Source: Flammeovirga sp. EKP202
GTDB taxonomy: Bacteria; Bacteroidota; Bacteroidia; Cytophagales; Flammeovirgaceae
DNA length: 64,000 nt
Assembly: GCF_014534745.1 (NCBI RefSeq)
Contig: NZ_JACVVP010000006.1
Span: 1 to 64,000 of the forward strand
Direction of reading: 5' to 3'
Each line of letters starts with the position of its first letter. Position 1 is the stretch's first letter. This document shows, piece by piece, positions 34,596 to 43,916 of the stretch. Under the pieces are notes generated by a model that was given only the letters and a program-made list of their open reading frames with translations, was not told where the DNA came from and searched no databases. The translations under genes were made by a program, and so were the position numbers.

Positions 34596-35123
34596 TTAGA
34601 ATTGAAATCTTACCATAAGTGCAAAGTCACCTGCGTCAAAATGAGAATGATTCGCCAACCACCAAGTAGGTCTCCAATCAAAACCTACAGCTATTGGAGC
34701 ACCCGAAAATGCATATTGAACACCAAGATTACCACCTAAACCAAACGGAGACCAGTCTTCAAAACGAACCGCCATACCAGCACCTCCATACACTGACAAG
34801 CCTGGAGCTGAACTTACATTAAACATCCAATCATAATACATTGCCAATTGGAAGTTATGAGTAAATGTACCCGTGAAATGTAATCTGTTTTTATTCAAAT
34901 TGTAAGTCATATCAATACCAACATCTGAAAGAAAACGAAGACCTAACTCAATTTTTCCTTTTTTACCACCATTCATATCAATTGTCCCTTGTGGGGTTTG
35001 GAATAAATAGGTTTTATCAATTGCTCCATCTGAATTTTTAATATTCCCCAATTCCACATCTGAAGCTTTAGCAAAATGAACAATTGCTGTCATTAAAATT
35101 AAAAGTGTAAATCTAATTTTCAT
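34596..35123 (-). CDS. Small outer-membrane beta-barrel protein
   Basis: The 175-residue product has a signal peptide ending AKAS-DVE and a beta-rich body with alternating hydrophobic residues (GKIELGLRFLSDVGIDMTYN, LSVYGGAGMAVRFEDW, PIAVGFDWRPTWWL). It ends in the aromatic C-terminal residue typical of barrel proteins (ALMVRFQF). It probably forms an 8-strand barrel. Function unknown. First gene of the operon with the DUF4382-like protein. Confidence 0.75.
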   Translation of the reverse strand: MKIRFTLLILMTAIVHFAKASDVELGNIKNSDGAIDKTYLFQTPQGTIDMNGGKKGKIELGLRFLSDVGIDMTYNLNKNRLHFTGTFTHNFQLAMYYDWMFNVSSAPGLSVYGGAGMAVRFEDWSPFGLGGNLGVQYAFSGAPIAVGFDWRPTWWLANHSHFDAGDFALMVRFQF

Positions 35124-35276
35124 TGTTATTGTGTTTTTTGAATAATGAATGTTTCACTGTTGTCAAGTGACATTATTCTTTAACTCTATTCTTGAAATGC
35201 TTATTTTTAAAAAACAGCTGTCTTTGATCAAAAAACGATTATCTTAACAGGATCAACACATCTTTTTTCATGCTCT

Positions 35277-38200
35277 ATGAATAAAATTTATTTTCAACTC
35301 TTCTTTTACGTTATTTTTCAATGCCTATTCTTCCATACACTTCTGGGTCAAGAATCCATGCAAACCAATGCGTTGGGAGCATTCTATTTGAATGGCAACT
35401 TAAGTGAAGAAAAGAAAATTGTACTTCAGCAACTCGAAGAAGCTGAACTTCATCATAATAGTCCAATTGAACTTGTTTTTCCACTTATGAACGCCGGTAA
35501 GGTTTGCATTTTTCTAGAAAAATATAAAAAAGGCAATGAGTACTTAGAGCGTGTATTAAAAATTATAGAAGACAATACAGGTTGGCTTTACCCTGACTAT
35601 GGAATAGCATTAAATTTCTATATCTACTCCAAACTAAAACTAAATGAACTTGAGGGTATTGAACATTTGTTGAAGGAAGTCAATGAAGTGCATCAAAAAA
35701 GTATAGGAAAGGATAATATTAGTTACGCAAATTTACTTTTTAATGAAGGTATATTTGCTTACAAACAAAAACGTTATGATGTGGCAGAAAAGAAAGTTAA
35801 CGAAGCCATTAAAATGTGTCGCAATATGACTACCGTTTCTGAATATTATGGCCGCTATTTATTTATGGAGCTTTATCTTAATAAACTCTATTTCAAAACA
35901 GCCCGTGAAGATCTAGCATTAGAAAACCTGCATCAAATCAAAAGTAAACTGGAATCCATTGGCCACCGATCTACTTTACTATATGCGAAAACAATATTGT
36001 TTTTAGGGAATGCTTATTTCGCAAAAGAGCAATTTGAGGAGAGTGAAAAACGTTATGTTGAATACGAAACTGTGATTAACCAAATACTTCCTGATCATAA
36101 TGAATTTTTGGGTGATGTCTACAGCAGAAGAAGTGCTATAATGATGTATACTTCCCGGTTTCATGAGTGTATTCCTCTTTTACAAAAAACACTAAAACTA
36201 TATGACAACGATACAAACAAGGATAAGATCAACCGAATTAAAGTCAAACTTGCTTACTGCTATTTTGAACTTGGGATGTATGACAAAGTTGATGATGCTT
36301 TAGAAGACATCAAGGATATAACGTTTGATAAAGAAGAATACAATACACTACTTCACATCGTAAAAACAGAGAGAGCCATGACGTTGGGTGAATACAACAA
36401 AGCAGAAATTCATCTCTCTAAAATTCCCAACCCCATTCTTCAGGGGGCTAAATATTTATCCTATGATGAACACCTTGCTGTACAGCTCAATATAAGATTG
36501 ACCATTCTTTTAGGAAGGCTAAATAAAGCCGAAGTTCTACTTGCCCAATGGAAAAAGTATTTAAATGAATCAAAAAGTAGCAATGAGAAATTTAATATTA
36601 ATGTTGAACTCTTAGAGGTTTTTCGTTTGCTGACCAGTAATAATTATAAACAGTCTATTCTCAATTTAGAAACTATTTTAGCGAACAACCCTGAGGTAAT
36701 ACCTTATGAAAACTTTATCATTCATCTTTTTCTTGGACACGCTTATTATGCAAATAGGGATTTTAAATTGGCCAAAACCACTTTACTAAAAGCACTTGAA
36801 ATTGGGAAAGAAATACAGTATACGGACTATCAAGTTGATATATTAAAAGTCAAGACGTATTTACTGAATATCAAAGTAGAAGAAGGTGAATTTGATGGGG
36901 TTGAAAAAAGTTTTAAGAAGATATTATCGCATATAGAAACAAGTCATATTCTTTATTCAAAAGCATTGAGTGATTTGGCTTACTTTTATTCTGCTCAAAA
37001 TAAATGGGACCTTGCTTACCAAACAATTCATCAAGCTATACAAAATAGGACAGCACTTTACTATGATTATTTTGCGTCAGCGAGTGAAGTCGACAAACGG
37101 TTATACCTCCGGAAAACAAAATATGCATTTGATATTTTTTACGACTTATTAATGAGGTGTGATACCACTACCAAAGAGAAATTTATTGCTCAAGCTTATG
37201 ATATTCAATTGATGAATTATCAATTTTACTGGTTGGATGCTCAAGAAAGAAATTCTAAATTATATCATTTTCAACAAAATAGAAGAAACCATCATTACCC
37301 CTCCTACCTTACCCAACTTAACTTGATGAAGTCAAGAATTTCAACTTTTAAGTTTGCCTCTTCATCAGATCAAGAAAAATATCAAAACGAGTGGATTATT
37401 ACTGACCTAAGAGCTGGAAACTTAGAAAAAACATTAATTAGAGCCTCAGCTCAAATTGATGATAAAAGTAATTCAGAACTTTATACTTGGAAAGACATAA
37501 AAAGCCAACTTCAAGAGAATGAAGTTGTAATTGAAATTGTGAAGGCTCAACTGTATGAAACTACTCAAAAGGCACATTATTTTGCTTTATTGATCTCAAA
37601 AAATAGTACTGCACCCGAATTTATTCCTCTTGAAAAAGCAGAAGTTTTGGAAAAAAAGGGATATGCTTCTTATTTAAATGAGATGACATCTAGACGTTCT
37701 CTAGTGCTTAACGAAGAACATGAGTATAATACCTATGAGCTCTTTTGGGCACCAATTCAACATAAAATAGATGAACTTAAAATAAATCCCAATTCTATTT
37801 ATTTAATCAATGATGGTATCTATAGACTGATCAATCTCAATACCCTTAAGAACAAAAAAACGGATAAATATATTTTAGAGACACATGCTATTGTTCCATT
37901 GGTATCTTCTGCAAAACTGATGGATGATGATAAAATTGAATTCAAAGAAAAAACAGCAGTCTTATTTGGGAACCCTGATTTTTCAAAAAAGGTAGAAAAT
38001 AGTAGAGGAATGCTTTCTAATTTTAGAATATCAGACCTTCCTGGTACTCAGAAAGAAGTAGATCAGGTCAGTGATATTTTGAAAAATGACAATTGGAATG
38101 TGAAGTTATTTACTCAAGAAAATGCTTCTGAAACAAATATTAAAAACATAAATTCATCACCTGAGATCCTTCATATTGCTACTCACGGCTTCTTTTTTAA

Positions 38201-38636
38201 TCAAAACACGAATAAAAATATCAATAGTTCACTCTTTCAATCAGGTCTTATTTTAAGTGAAATTAGCTCAAAACCCTTTGACGAAAAGTTCAAAGAAGGT
38301 AATGACGGTATTCTATCAGCTTATGAGGTTTTAAACCTTGACCTCACCAATACAAAACTTTTAATACTTTCTGCATGTAAAACAGGTATCACTAATTCGT
38401 TTGATGACGAAGAGGTATTGGGCTTAAAGTTTTCGTTTCATACAGCTGGAGTCAAAAGTATGATCATGAGTTTATGGGATGTCGATGATTTCGCGACTCA
38501 AAAATTGATGAGCAATTTTTATCGCTATTTCATCGGTGGAGAGTCTAAAAACAAAGCTTTCCGAATGGCACAATTAAATATGCTTGAAGAATTTGGTAGT
38601 CCCTATTATTGGGGAGCATTTACCATTACCAATTAA
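35277..38636 (+). CDS. Large TPR-CHAT protein, secreted (putative caspase-like protease)
   Basis: The 1119-residue product has a signal peptide (FFYVIFQCLFFHTLLGQ-ESM), about 500 residues of TPR-like helical repeats, and a C-terminal CHAT domain at about 740-1119. The protease dyad is visible: His970 (IATHGFF) and Cys1034 (ILSACKTG), with the family ending GVKSMIMSLWDVDD and GSPYYWGAF. CHAT proteins are caspase/HetF relatives, and several function in anti-phage defence, but those are cytosolic while this one is exported. It is divergent from the barrel operon. No obvious substrate gene is adjacent. Confidence 0.92.
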   Translation: MNKIYFQLFFYVIFQCLFFHTLLGQESMQTNALGAFYLNGNLSEEKKIVLQQLEEAELHHNSPIELVFPLMNAGKVCIFLEKYKKGNEYLERVLKIIEDNTGWLYPDYGIALNFYIYSKLKLNELEGIEHLLKEVNEVHQKSIGKDNISYANLLFNEGIFAYKQKRYDVAEKKVNEAIKMCRNMTTVSEYYGRYLFMELYLNKLYFKTAREDLALENLHQIKSKLESIGHRSTLLYAKTILFLGNAYFAKEQFEESEKRYVEYETVINQILPDHNEFLGDVYSRRSAIMMYTSRFHECIPLLQKTLKLYDNDTNKDKINRIKVKLAYCYFELGMYDKVDDALEDIKDITFDKEEYNTLLHIVKTERAMTLGEYNKAEIHLSKIPNPILQGAKYLSYDEHLAVQLNIRLTILLGRLNKAEVLLAQWKKYLNESKSSNEKFNINVELLEVFRLLTSNNYKQSILNLETILANNPEVIPYENFIIHLFLGHAYYANRDFKLAKTTLLKALEIGKEIQYTDYQVDILKVKTYLLNIKVEEGEFDGVEKSFKKILSHIETSHILYSKALSDLAYFYSAQNKWDLAYQTIHQAIQNRTALYYDYFASASEVDKRLYLRKTKYAFDIFYDLLMRCDTTTKEKFIAQAYDIQLMNYQFYWLDAQERNSKLYHFQQNRRNHHYPSYLTQLNLMKSRISTFKFASSSDQEKYQNEWIITDLRAGNLEKTLIRASAQIDDKSNSELYTWKDIKSQLQENEVVIEIVKAQLYETTQKAHYFALLISKNSTAPEFIPLEKAEVLEKKGYASYLNEMTSRRSLVLNEEHEYNTYELFWAPIQHKIDELKINPNSIYLINDGIYRLINLNTLKNKKTDKYILETHAIVPLVSSAKLMDDDKIEFKEKTAVLFGNPDFSKKVENSRGMLSNFRISDLPGTQKEVDQVSDILKNDNWNVKLFTQENASETNIKNINSSPEILHIATHGFFFNQNTNKNINSSLFQSGLILSEISSKPFDEKFKEGNDGILSAYEVLNLDLTNTKLLILSACKTGITNSFDDEEVLGLKFSFHTAGVKSMIMSLWDVDDFATQKLMSNFYRYFIGGESKNKAFRMAQLNMLEEFGSPYYWGAFTITN

Positions 38637-38714
38637 GGAGAGTAAGAGCTAAGAAAACTACCTCTTAATCGTAAAGAGACATTTATCAAACAACTTTTAT
38701 TGGGTACTTATAAA

Positions 38715-39167
38715 TCATTTATTTTGCCAATGAGACTGTACCTCTTGAGGTATAAGCCTGTAATATTCTCTTTCAAGTGGACCTATATTTCCCATCGAAA
38801 AGGGTTTGCCGATACGGACGCCTATTTCCTTCATTTTTTGAAGCATTTTTTCATCTTTTGTATACGTTTTCTGTTGTTGAAGAATAAAAGAAAGCTCCGT
38901 CAAAAATTCTTCTAGTGATAAAGATTTTACTTTTTCCAAAGAAGGGTTGGGAACTACCGACTCCTTTGAACTTACATTTTGATGCTTTCTTGCTTTTTGG
39001 CTATAATAGACCAACACAATTGGAAACCCATAATTGTAAATATCCTCAATTTTTTGAGCATTTTCTGATACCAAATCTGTTGAACGTTGAATCTCTCTAT
39101 AAGCATTAAAAGCGGTCAGAATACCCGCAATACCAAGAATAATCAGTAAACGATTATTGAATTCCAT
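38715..39167 (-). CDS. Membrane-anchored protein of unknown function
   Basis: The 150-residue product has one N-terminal membrane span (LLIILGIAGILTAF) and a cytoplasmic or periplasmic helical part with coiled-coil character (LEEFLTELSFILQQQKTYTKDEKMLQKMKEIG). No family recognised. It is convergent with the TPR-CHAT gene with a 78-bp gap. Confidence 0.6.
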   Translation of the reverse strand: MEFNNRLLIILGIAGILTAFNAYREIQRSTDLVSENAQKIEDIYNYGFPIVLVYYSQKARKHQNVSSKESVVPNPSLEKVKSLSLEEFLTELSFILQQQKTYTKDEKMLQKMKEIGVRIGKPFSMGNIGPLEREYYRLIPQEVQSHWQNK

Positions 39168-39311
39168 TTTCCTAATTACAATTTATTGAAGAATAAAACA
39201 TCAAACCTAATTGAAGAGTGCAATGATTTGATGAGAGTTATAATTAGAAACGGGAATTTGAATCCTTACTTTGTATAAATTTTGGTGATCTAGTGTAAAA
39301 AAATGGTTATT

Positions 39312-39342
39312 AAAAAAGGAACCTCTTATTTTGAGATTCCTT
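39312..39342 (-). terminator. Intrinsic terminator
   Basis: AAGGAACCTC (39316-39325) pairs with GAGATTCCTT (39333-39342) with one mismatch. TTTTTT follows on the minus strand, just after the thiamine-binding-like gene. Confidence 0.8.
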
Positions 39343-39350
39343 CTAGATCT

Positions 39351-39659
39351 TTAGTCAACTTTACCAATTCTTTTTTCAATTGATTCCGTTTTTGACTTAA
39401 TCATATTTGATTTATTCTTGTTGTAATCCATGTTCATGACACAATAAATGCGGTCTGAAATGGGATCCATAATTTTATAAGCCTCATCCACTACTTTCAA
39501 TAATTCAGTAACTGTTTCAGCTTCAATGACTGTTCCCATAGGTGAAAACTGATAAGTCAAACCCGACTCCTTTATGTGTTGAACCACTTTACTTACATAT
39601 TCACCAATATGATCTCCCTTGTCAATGGGGAAGATCGCAAAATTCATAATAGCTCCCAT
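39351..39659 (-). CDS. MTH1187-family (UPF0045) thiamine-binding-like protein
   Basis: The 102-residue protein has the family pattern AIFPIDKGDHIGEYVSKVVQHIKESGLTYQFSPMGTVIEAE. MTH1187 proteins form a ferredoxin-like dimer that binds thiamine or related ligands, and the family also includes YkoF-type proteins. Specific ligand not predictable. It is in its own transcript. Confidence 0.88.
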   Translation of the reverse strand: MGAIMNFAIFPIDKGDHIGEYVSKVVQHIKESGLTYQFSPMGTVIEAETVTELLKVVDEAYKIMDPISDRIYCVMNMDYNKNKSNMIKSKTESIEKRIGKVD

Positions 39660-39720
39660 AAAATGTGTTTGTTTTTACGTTCAGCACAAATTTAGAAGTA
39701 ATAATGAATCCAAACCTAAT

Positions 39721-40170
39721 TTATTTAACTAGATTCTGGGGAGAAGATAATTTCTCATACCATACCACAAAAAAGATATCATATTCATCACCAATCTTTT
39801 CGCGACTCAATTCATATTCCACCCCTGTCTCTTTATGAATAAAGAATTTCATAGAAGTGTCTCCGTAATGAAGTACGCTATCAAACTTTATATCATATTC
39901 TTTGGTTATCTCCTTTTCAAAGGAAGAAATATTCGATTTAGTAAGAGTAGTCGGAATTTGTGAATCTTCATTTACAGGTTGGTACATCACACCGCAGGTG
40001 ACATTAGTCTCTTCGTCCTCAATAGGCATGACTTGAAATAATTGATCATTGATTTGTGTAAAAGTACTTTTTTGATCTCGTTCTCCTAATTGAATTCCTT
40101 CAATTTCTTGGGCAAATAGATATTGGGTAAAAACAAATAAACCAGCTGTTACGATTAATTTATAAATCAT
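39721..40170 (-). CDS. Secreted protein of unknown function
   Basis: With the ATG at 40170 the product is 149 residues and begins with a good signal peptide (YKLIVTAGLFVFTQYLFAQ-EIE). A longer reading to 40203 adds a second hydrophobic stretch and is less natural. The mature part (QINDQLFQVMPIEDEETNV) has no recognised domain. Confidence 0.65.
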   Translation of the reverse strand: MIYKLIVTAGLFVFTQYLFAQEIEGIQLGERDQKSTFTQINDQLFQVMPIEDEETNVTCGVMYQPVNEDSQIPTTLTKSNISSFEKEITKEYDIKFDSVLHYGDTSMKFFIHKETGVEYELSREKIGDEYDIFFVVWYEKLSSPQNLVK

Positions 40171-40203
40171 TAGAATAATAAAATTTAGTTTGAATACTAA
40201 CAT

Positions 40204-41045
40204 ATTTATTTACTCCTGTTTTACATTTTGGGTTTTCTGATTGATAATAAATAGTTTAATGAATAATAGTTATTAGGAATAATTTAAAGGCATTATAAAA
40301 TTTCACTCAATAACTTTATAAAACAATGTAGCTAATGTGCTGTAAACTACAACTTTTAATTGACCCATTCTGCAAGCATTTATAGGATCTACTTTCAAAC
40401 TTCCTTCTTCTTCATTTTTGTCTTAACACAAAAACGAAGCAAAAAAGTCAAGGCTTAGAAGTCAAAAGCTAAATTCCATTCCTCTCGCCTAAATGATTTT
40501 AAACTCGCTAAAGCTCAAACAAGAAAATCATTTTTAACGGCTCAATACATGAAATTCTTAACGCTTTTCCCTTCAAGGCCGAGGTAATTACTACTAAATG
40601 ATAGGATCATTACACATAAAAAGGCAAGGGTTTTATAATAATCTTCTAAAATGCAGTGCTGTATGGATATTACATTGTAACATCCTTGCGAAACACAAAA
40701 TACTACCATATACCCTTCATAAAAAGAGATGCATAATTTAATTTATAGTGTAGTTGCAAAATACCTTAGATCGTAAGAAGTAACTTACCTGTCTTTGTGA
40801 AATTATGAAGTGCGAAATTCTTCATTCAAACCATAAATGAAAAAAACATCACTCATGAAGTGATGTTTTTCTATTCCCAATAATTGGGATTCTAACTACT
40901 TTTGTAACTTAATAAATGTTTAACAAAATTAGTCAGTAGTATTACGCAACGCAATAACCATTTTTGAGTATTTTTCTGATTTTTCAATCATTTTTATCCC
41001 ATTAAAAATAGGAAAATGCTAAAAATCAAAGTACTACTTTTCTTA
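40204..41045. other. 840-bp non-coding region with structured elements
   Basis: No reading frame looks like a gene. The 40410-40590 part differs from its surroundings: less AT-rich, with TTTTTGT/ACAAAAA and a 10-bp hairpin AAATGATTTT (40491-40500) against AAAATCATTT (40524-40533). A further imperfect hairpin (GGATATTAC/GTAACATCC) lies near 40665-40685. A terminator sits at 40842-40870. Confidence 0.55.
40842..40870. terminator. Terminator, probably of the DinB-eda-DinB operon
   Basis: AAAAACATCACT and AGTGATGTTTTT form a hairpin with a 5-nt loop and T-runs on both strands. It lies about 175 bp after the stop of the last minus-strand gene. Confidence 0.75.
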
Positions 41046-41555
41046 CTACATTTTCTTTCCCAAAAATACATTAACGCCTTTTGGCTGAGGATTTCCTGCA
41101 ATTCTTCTCCAACTGACCACTTGTCCTACATGGGTTAAAGCGTCTGCGATTTGACCATTGATTAAATACCAAAAAGGAAAAGATTGTGTAGCCCCATTGT
41201 AATTGTGATTTTCCAAGGATTGAGGATCCATTTTTCTTAAATATTGGCTTAATTCCCAATATAGGTTTAAGGTTTCTTTACGGTAATCTCCAAAACTTGA
41301 CAATTCTTTTTTAGGAGAAATACTATTGGTCAGAACCTTATGAGCCGCAAAAGCCAGATCATAAATATGTCCAATCAATTCCAACATATTTCGGCTCGAC
41401 TCAATGGGCCTAAATTCTATTTCGTTTTCAGTAAGGCCTTCTGTTCCCCAATGATACCTAAAACCTAGTCCATCCACCAATCTACTTAAAATAGTAGCTG
41501 CATTGGTTACTTCAGGAAGTTTTGGTATTTCATAATACGGAAGTTCATTGTTCAT
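41046..41555 (-). CDS. DinB-family protein (second of the operon pair)
   Basis: The 169-residue helical-bundle protein has DinB features: NMLELIGHIYDLAFAAH near residues 58-74 and DALTHVGQVVSWRR near residue 137, placing His residues as possible metal ligands. DinB/YfiT proteins are often thiol transferases (for example bacillithiol-dependent) or metal-binding; function here unknown. The start overlaps the stop of eda (TAATG), so the two are coupled. Confidence 0.8.
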   Translation of the reverse strand: MNNELPYYEIPKLPEVTNAATILSRLVDGLGFRYHWGTEGLTENEIEFRPIESSRNMLELIGHIYDLAFAAHKVLTNSISPKKELSSFGDYRKETLNLYWELSQYLRKMDPQSLENHNYNGATQSFPFWYLINGQIADALTHVGQVVSWRRIAGNPQPKGVNVFLGKKM

Positions 41556-42208
41556 TATTTCAAAATGGTTTTGATCTCTTTTAGCTTTGCATAAAGCTTC
41601 TTAAAATGTTCTAATAACTCTGCTTCTTTTCCCTCTTGCATTAGTTGCGGAGTGAATAAAGCACTTCCTCCCATTCCTACTCCATACACTCCTACATTGA
41701 AGTATTCAAACAGATTGTCTTGGTTGATTCCTCCCATTGGTAAAAGTGGAACTTCATTTAAGGGGCCTTTGATATCCTTTATGTACTTAGGGCCTAATTG
41801 TGAACATGGAAATACTTTGACCGCTTTTGCTCCTAATTGCCATGCTTTATAAATCTCTGAAGGTGTAAATGCACCCGGAAAAATAGGTGTGTTACTTGTT
41901 TTACACTTCTCAAATAACTCTTCATTTAAAATAGGAGTTACAATAAAATTGGCTCCAGCATGAATTGCTTTTTGAAGGTCTTGTACTGAACAAACCGTAC
42001 CCGCTCCAATATTTAGATTTGGGAAATGTTGGATTGCATTATGAATCAATACTTCAGCCTTTGGGGTGTTCATTGTAATTTCTAAAGTGGTAAACCCTGC
42101 CTCTTCATACAATGGTAAAATTCTTTTTAATGTTTCCCAATCTACACCTCTCAACACACCCATAATAGGTGCTCTTTCAAAAGCACTTGATGAAAATGTA
42201 TTTATCAT
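41555..42208 (-). CDS. eda: KDPG/KHG aldolase
   Basis: The 217-residue product is an Entner-Doudoroff aldolase that cleaves 2-keto-3-deoxy-6-phosphogluconate to pyruvate and glyceraldehyde-3-phosphate. MGVLRGVD, TLEITMNTP (catalytic Glu) and AVKVFPCSQ (Schiff-base Lys) are all present, as is GAGTVCS. It sits between two DinB-like genes in a compact operon, not beside edd or kdg genes, so it may serve uronate or related sugar-acid breakdown. Confidence 0.95.
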   Translation of the reverse strand: MINTFSSSAFERAPIMGVLRGVDWETLKRILPLYEEAGFTTLEITMNTPKAEVLIHNAIQHFPNLNIGAGTVCSVQDLQKAIHAGANFIVTPILNEELFEKCKTSNTPIFPGAFTPSEIYKAWQLGAKAVKVFPCSQLGPKYIKDIKGPLNEVPLLPMGGINQDNLFEYFNVGVYGVGMGGSALFTPQLMQEGKEAELLEHFKKLYAKLKEIKTILK

Positions 42209-42210
42209 TT

Positions 42211-42741
42211 TTATTTTGATTCTAAAAGTGGGAAATACCTTTCTTTAATGATATCCATGTGGTGTAATTGATGCCCTGCAATCGTAAAGCCCAAAGCCAA
42301 CGTTGAGATCTCATTACCGTTAGCAGAACCGGCATGCTGTAACATATCATCTGTAAAGCTTTTGAATAAAGAAATAGTATTTACTCTCAATATTTGGAAT
42401 TCATTGATCATATCGTCCAACTCTCTATGGTTAGCCATACTTGATATTACGTAATCATCTTCCTCAAAACCCGGCAAATTCGTTTTATCCTCTCTTGCTA
42501 TTGTCAAAGCTCTGTAGGCCAATATTCTTTCAGTATCAATCATATGCTGCATTAATTCATGCGTTGTCCATTTATTAGGAGCATACACATTCATTTTCAA
42601 CGCTTTTAAATCAGCCACAAAATCAGCATCAATTTTTACGATCGTTTCTGAAAGTGCATCAATAACTGACAATTTATCATCTACTTTATTAATATACCTA
42701 TCAAAAAAATTAGGCGTAAAAGGAAGGTCTTTCTTTTTCAT
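42211..42741 (-). CDS. DinB/YfiT-family protein (first of the operon pair)
   Basis: The 176-residue four-helix protein has WTTHELMQHMIDTERILAYRAL and AGHQLHHMDIIKERYFPLL, the conserved His triad pattern of DinB-superfamily metal-binding proteins. It is 2 bp from eda. Function unknown; members include maleylpyruvate isomerase-like and bacillithiol S-transferase-like proteins. Confidence 0.85.
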   Translation of the reverse strand: MKKKDLPFTPNFFDRYINKVDDKLSVIDALSETIVKIDADFVADLKALKMNVYAPNKWTTHELMQHMIDTERILAYRALTIAREDKTNLPGFEEDDYVISSMANHRELDDMINEFQILRVNTISLFKSFTDDMLQHAGSANGNEISTLALGFTIAGHQLHHMDIIKERYFPLLESK

Positions 42742-42968
42742 AAAAATTATTATTCGGTTATAAAAAATCTACTGAGTTCATATTCCTATAAAAAATTTCA
42801 GCAATCTCTAAATTAATGAATTCTTTTAAAATAAGTACTTTGATAAGTAGAATATGGGCTACATAGTTCAACATAGATCACAATCGAAGATTCTTAAGAG
42901 GTAAGGTCGTTGTATAAAATGAAATATTATTATCTTCAATCCTAAATTCGTCAATAATCAATTTACAA

Positions 42969-43799
42969 ATGAAAAATCTAATCACACCTCAACAATTATC
43001 AGATCAATTAGGAGATAAGGACCTTGTGTTATTGGACGCAAGTCAGGATGGTAAAGCGGCGGGCTTAGCGACTATTTATCCTGATTTAATGATTGGTGGG
43101 GCTCGTTTTTTTGATATCAAAAATACCTTTAGCGATACATCAAGTGGATTACCGAATACTTTTCCTTCTGCGACTCACTTTGAAAATGAATGCCAAAAAC
43201 TTGGAATTAATAAAAATAGTAAAATTGTAGTTTATGATAATATTGGACTTTTTTCGAGTCCTAGAGCCTGGTGGATGTTTAAAGCCATGGGACATAATAA
43301 CGTAAAAGTGTTGAATGGTGGATTACCTGCATGGTTGAAGGAAGGTTTCGAAACGGTCTCAAAAAATCATAATGCAACATTTCAAAAAGGGGATTTTAAA
43401 GCCCATTTTGATCCTAAGAAAATAAAATCTATGGAAGAGGTATTGGAAAATATTACTTCAAAAAAAGAAATCGTTGTAGATGCAAGAGGAAAACAACGGT
43501 TTGATGGTACTGTTGACGAACCAAGACCAGGCATGAAGAGTGGACACATTCCCCATGCTGTCAATATTCCCTTTAAAGACTTGCTTATAGAAGGAAAACT
43601 AAAGCCAGAGGAGGATTTAGAAACTATTTTTAATGATGTACTTCCTCAAGGTCAAAATTTGATTTTTAGTTGTGGATCAGGTATTACAGCTTGTATTGTA
43701 CATCTTGCTGCTTCAGAAATTATGGAGGCACCCATGTCTGTTTATGATGGTTCATGGTCTGAATGGGGAAAATCTGAAAACCCTATTGTTAAAAGCTAA
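42969..43799 (+). CDS. Sulfurtransferase (rhodanese tandem, 3-mercaptopyruvate type)
   Basis: The 276-residue product has two rhodanese domains. The N-terminal one is inactive (KIVVYDNIGLFSSPRAWWMF) and the C-terminal one has the loop SCGSGITAC (Cys235). The CGSGxTA loop is typical of 3-mercaptopyruvate sulfurtransferase, while thiosulfate enzymes more often have CRxGxT. Cytosolic. A hairpin at 43823-43867 follows. Confidence 0.92.
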   Translation: MKNLITPQQLSDQLGDKDLVLLDASQDGKAAGLATIYPDLMIGGARFFDIKNTFSDTSSGLPNTFPSATHFENECQKLGINKNSKIVVYDNIGLFSSPRAWWMFKAMGHNNVKVLNGGLPAWLKEGFETVSKNHNATFQKGDFKAHFDPKKIKSMEEVLENITSKKEIVVDARGKQRFDGTVDEPRPGMKSGHIPHAVNIPFKDLLIEGKLKPEEDLETIFNDVLPQGQNLIFSCGSGITACIVHLAASEIMEAPMSVYDGSWSEWGKSENPIVKS

Positions 43800-43822
43800 T
43801 CACATTACAAATATATAAAATT

Positions 43823-43867
43823 CAATACTTTGCTTTCAGTTTTATGTAATAGAGAAGCAAAGTATTG
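43823..43867 (+). terminator. Hairpin after the sulfurtransferase gene
   Basis: CAATACTTTGCTT (43823-43835) pairs perfectly with AAGCAAAGTATTG (43855-43867). No good T-run follows, so it may be a 3' stability hairpin rather than a terminator. Confidence 0.5.
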
Positions 43868-43916
43868 ATCTCCCATCTTCTTTTTTCAACTTCTCTGTAG
43901 ATTTTTTTTTCTGATA

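Noticed and set aside
35277-38636. CHAT gene as part of a known anti-phage cassette
   Set aside because: No gasdermin, retron, Craspase or similar partner is adjacent, and the protein carries a signal peptide.
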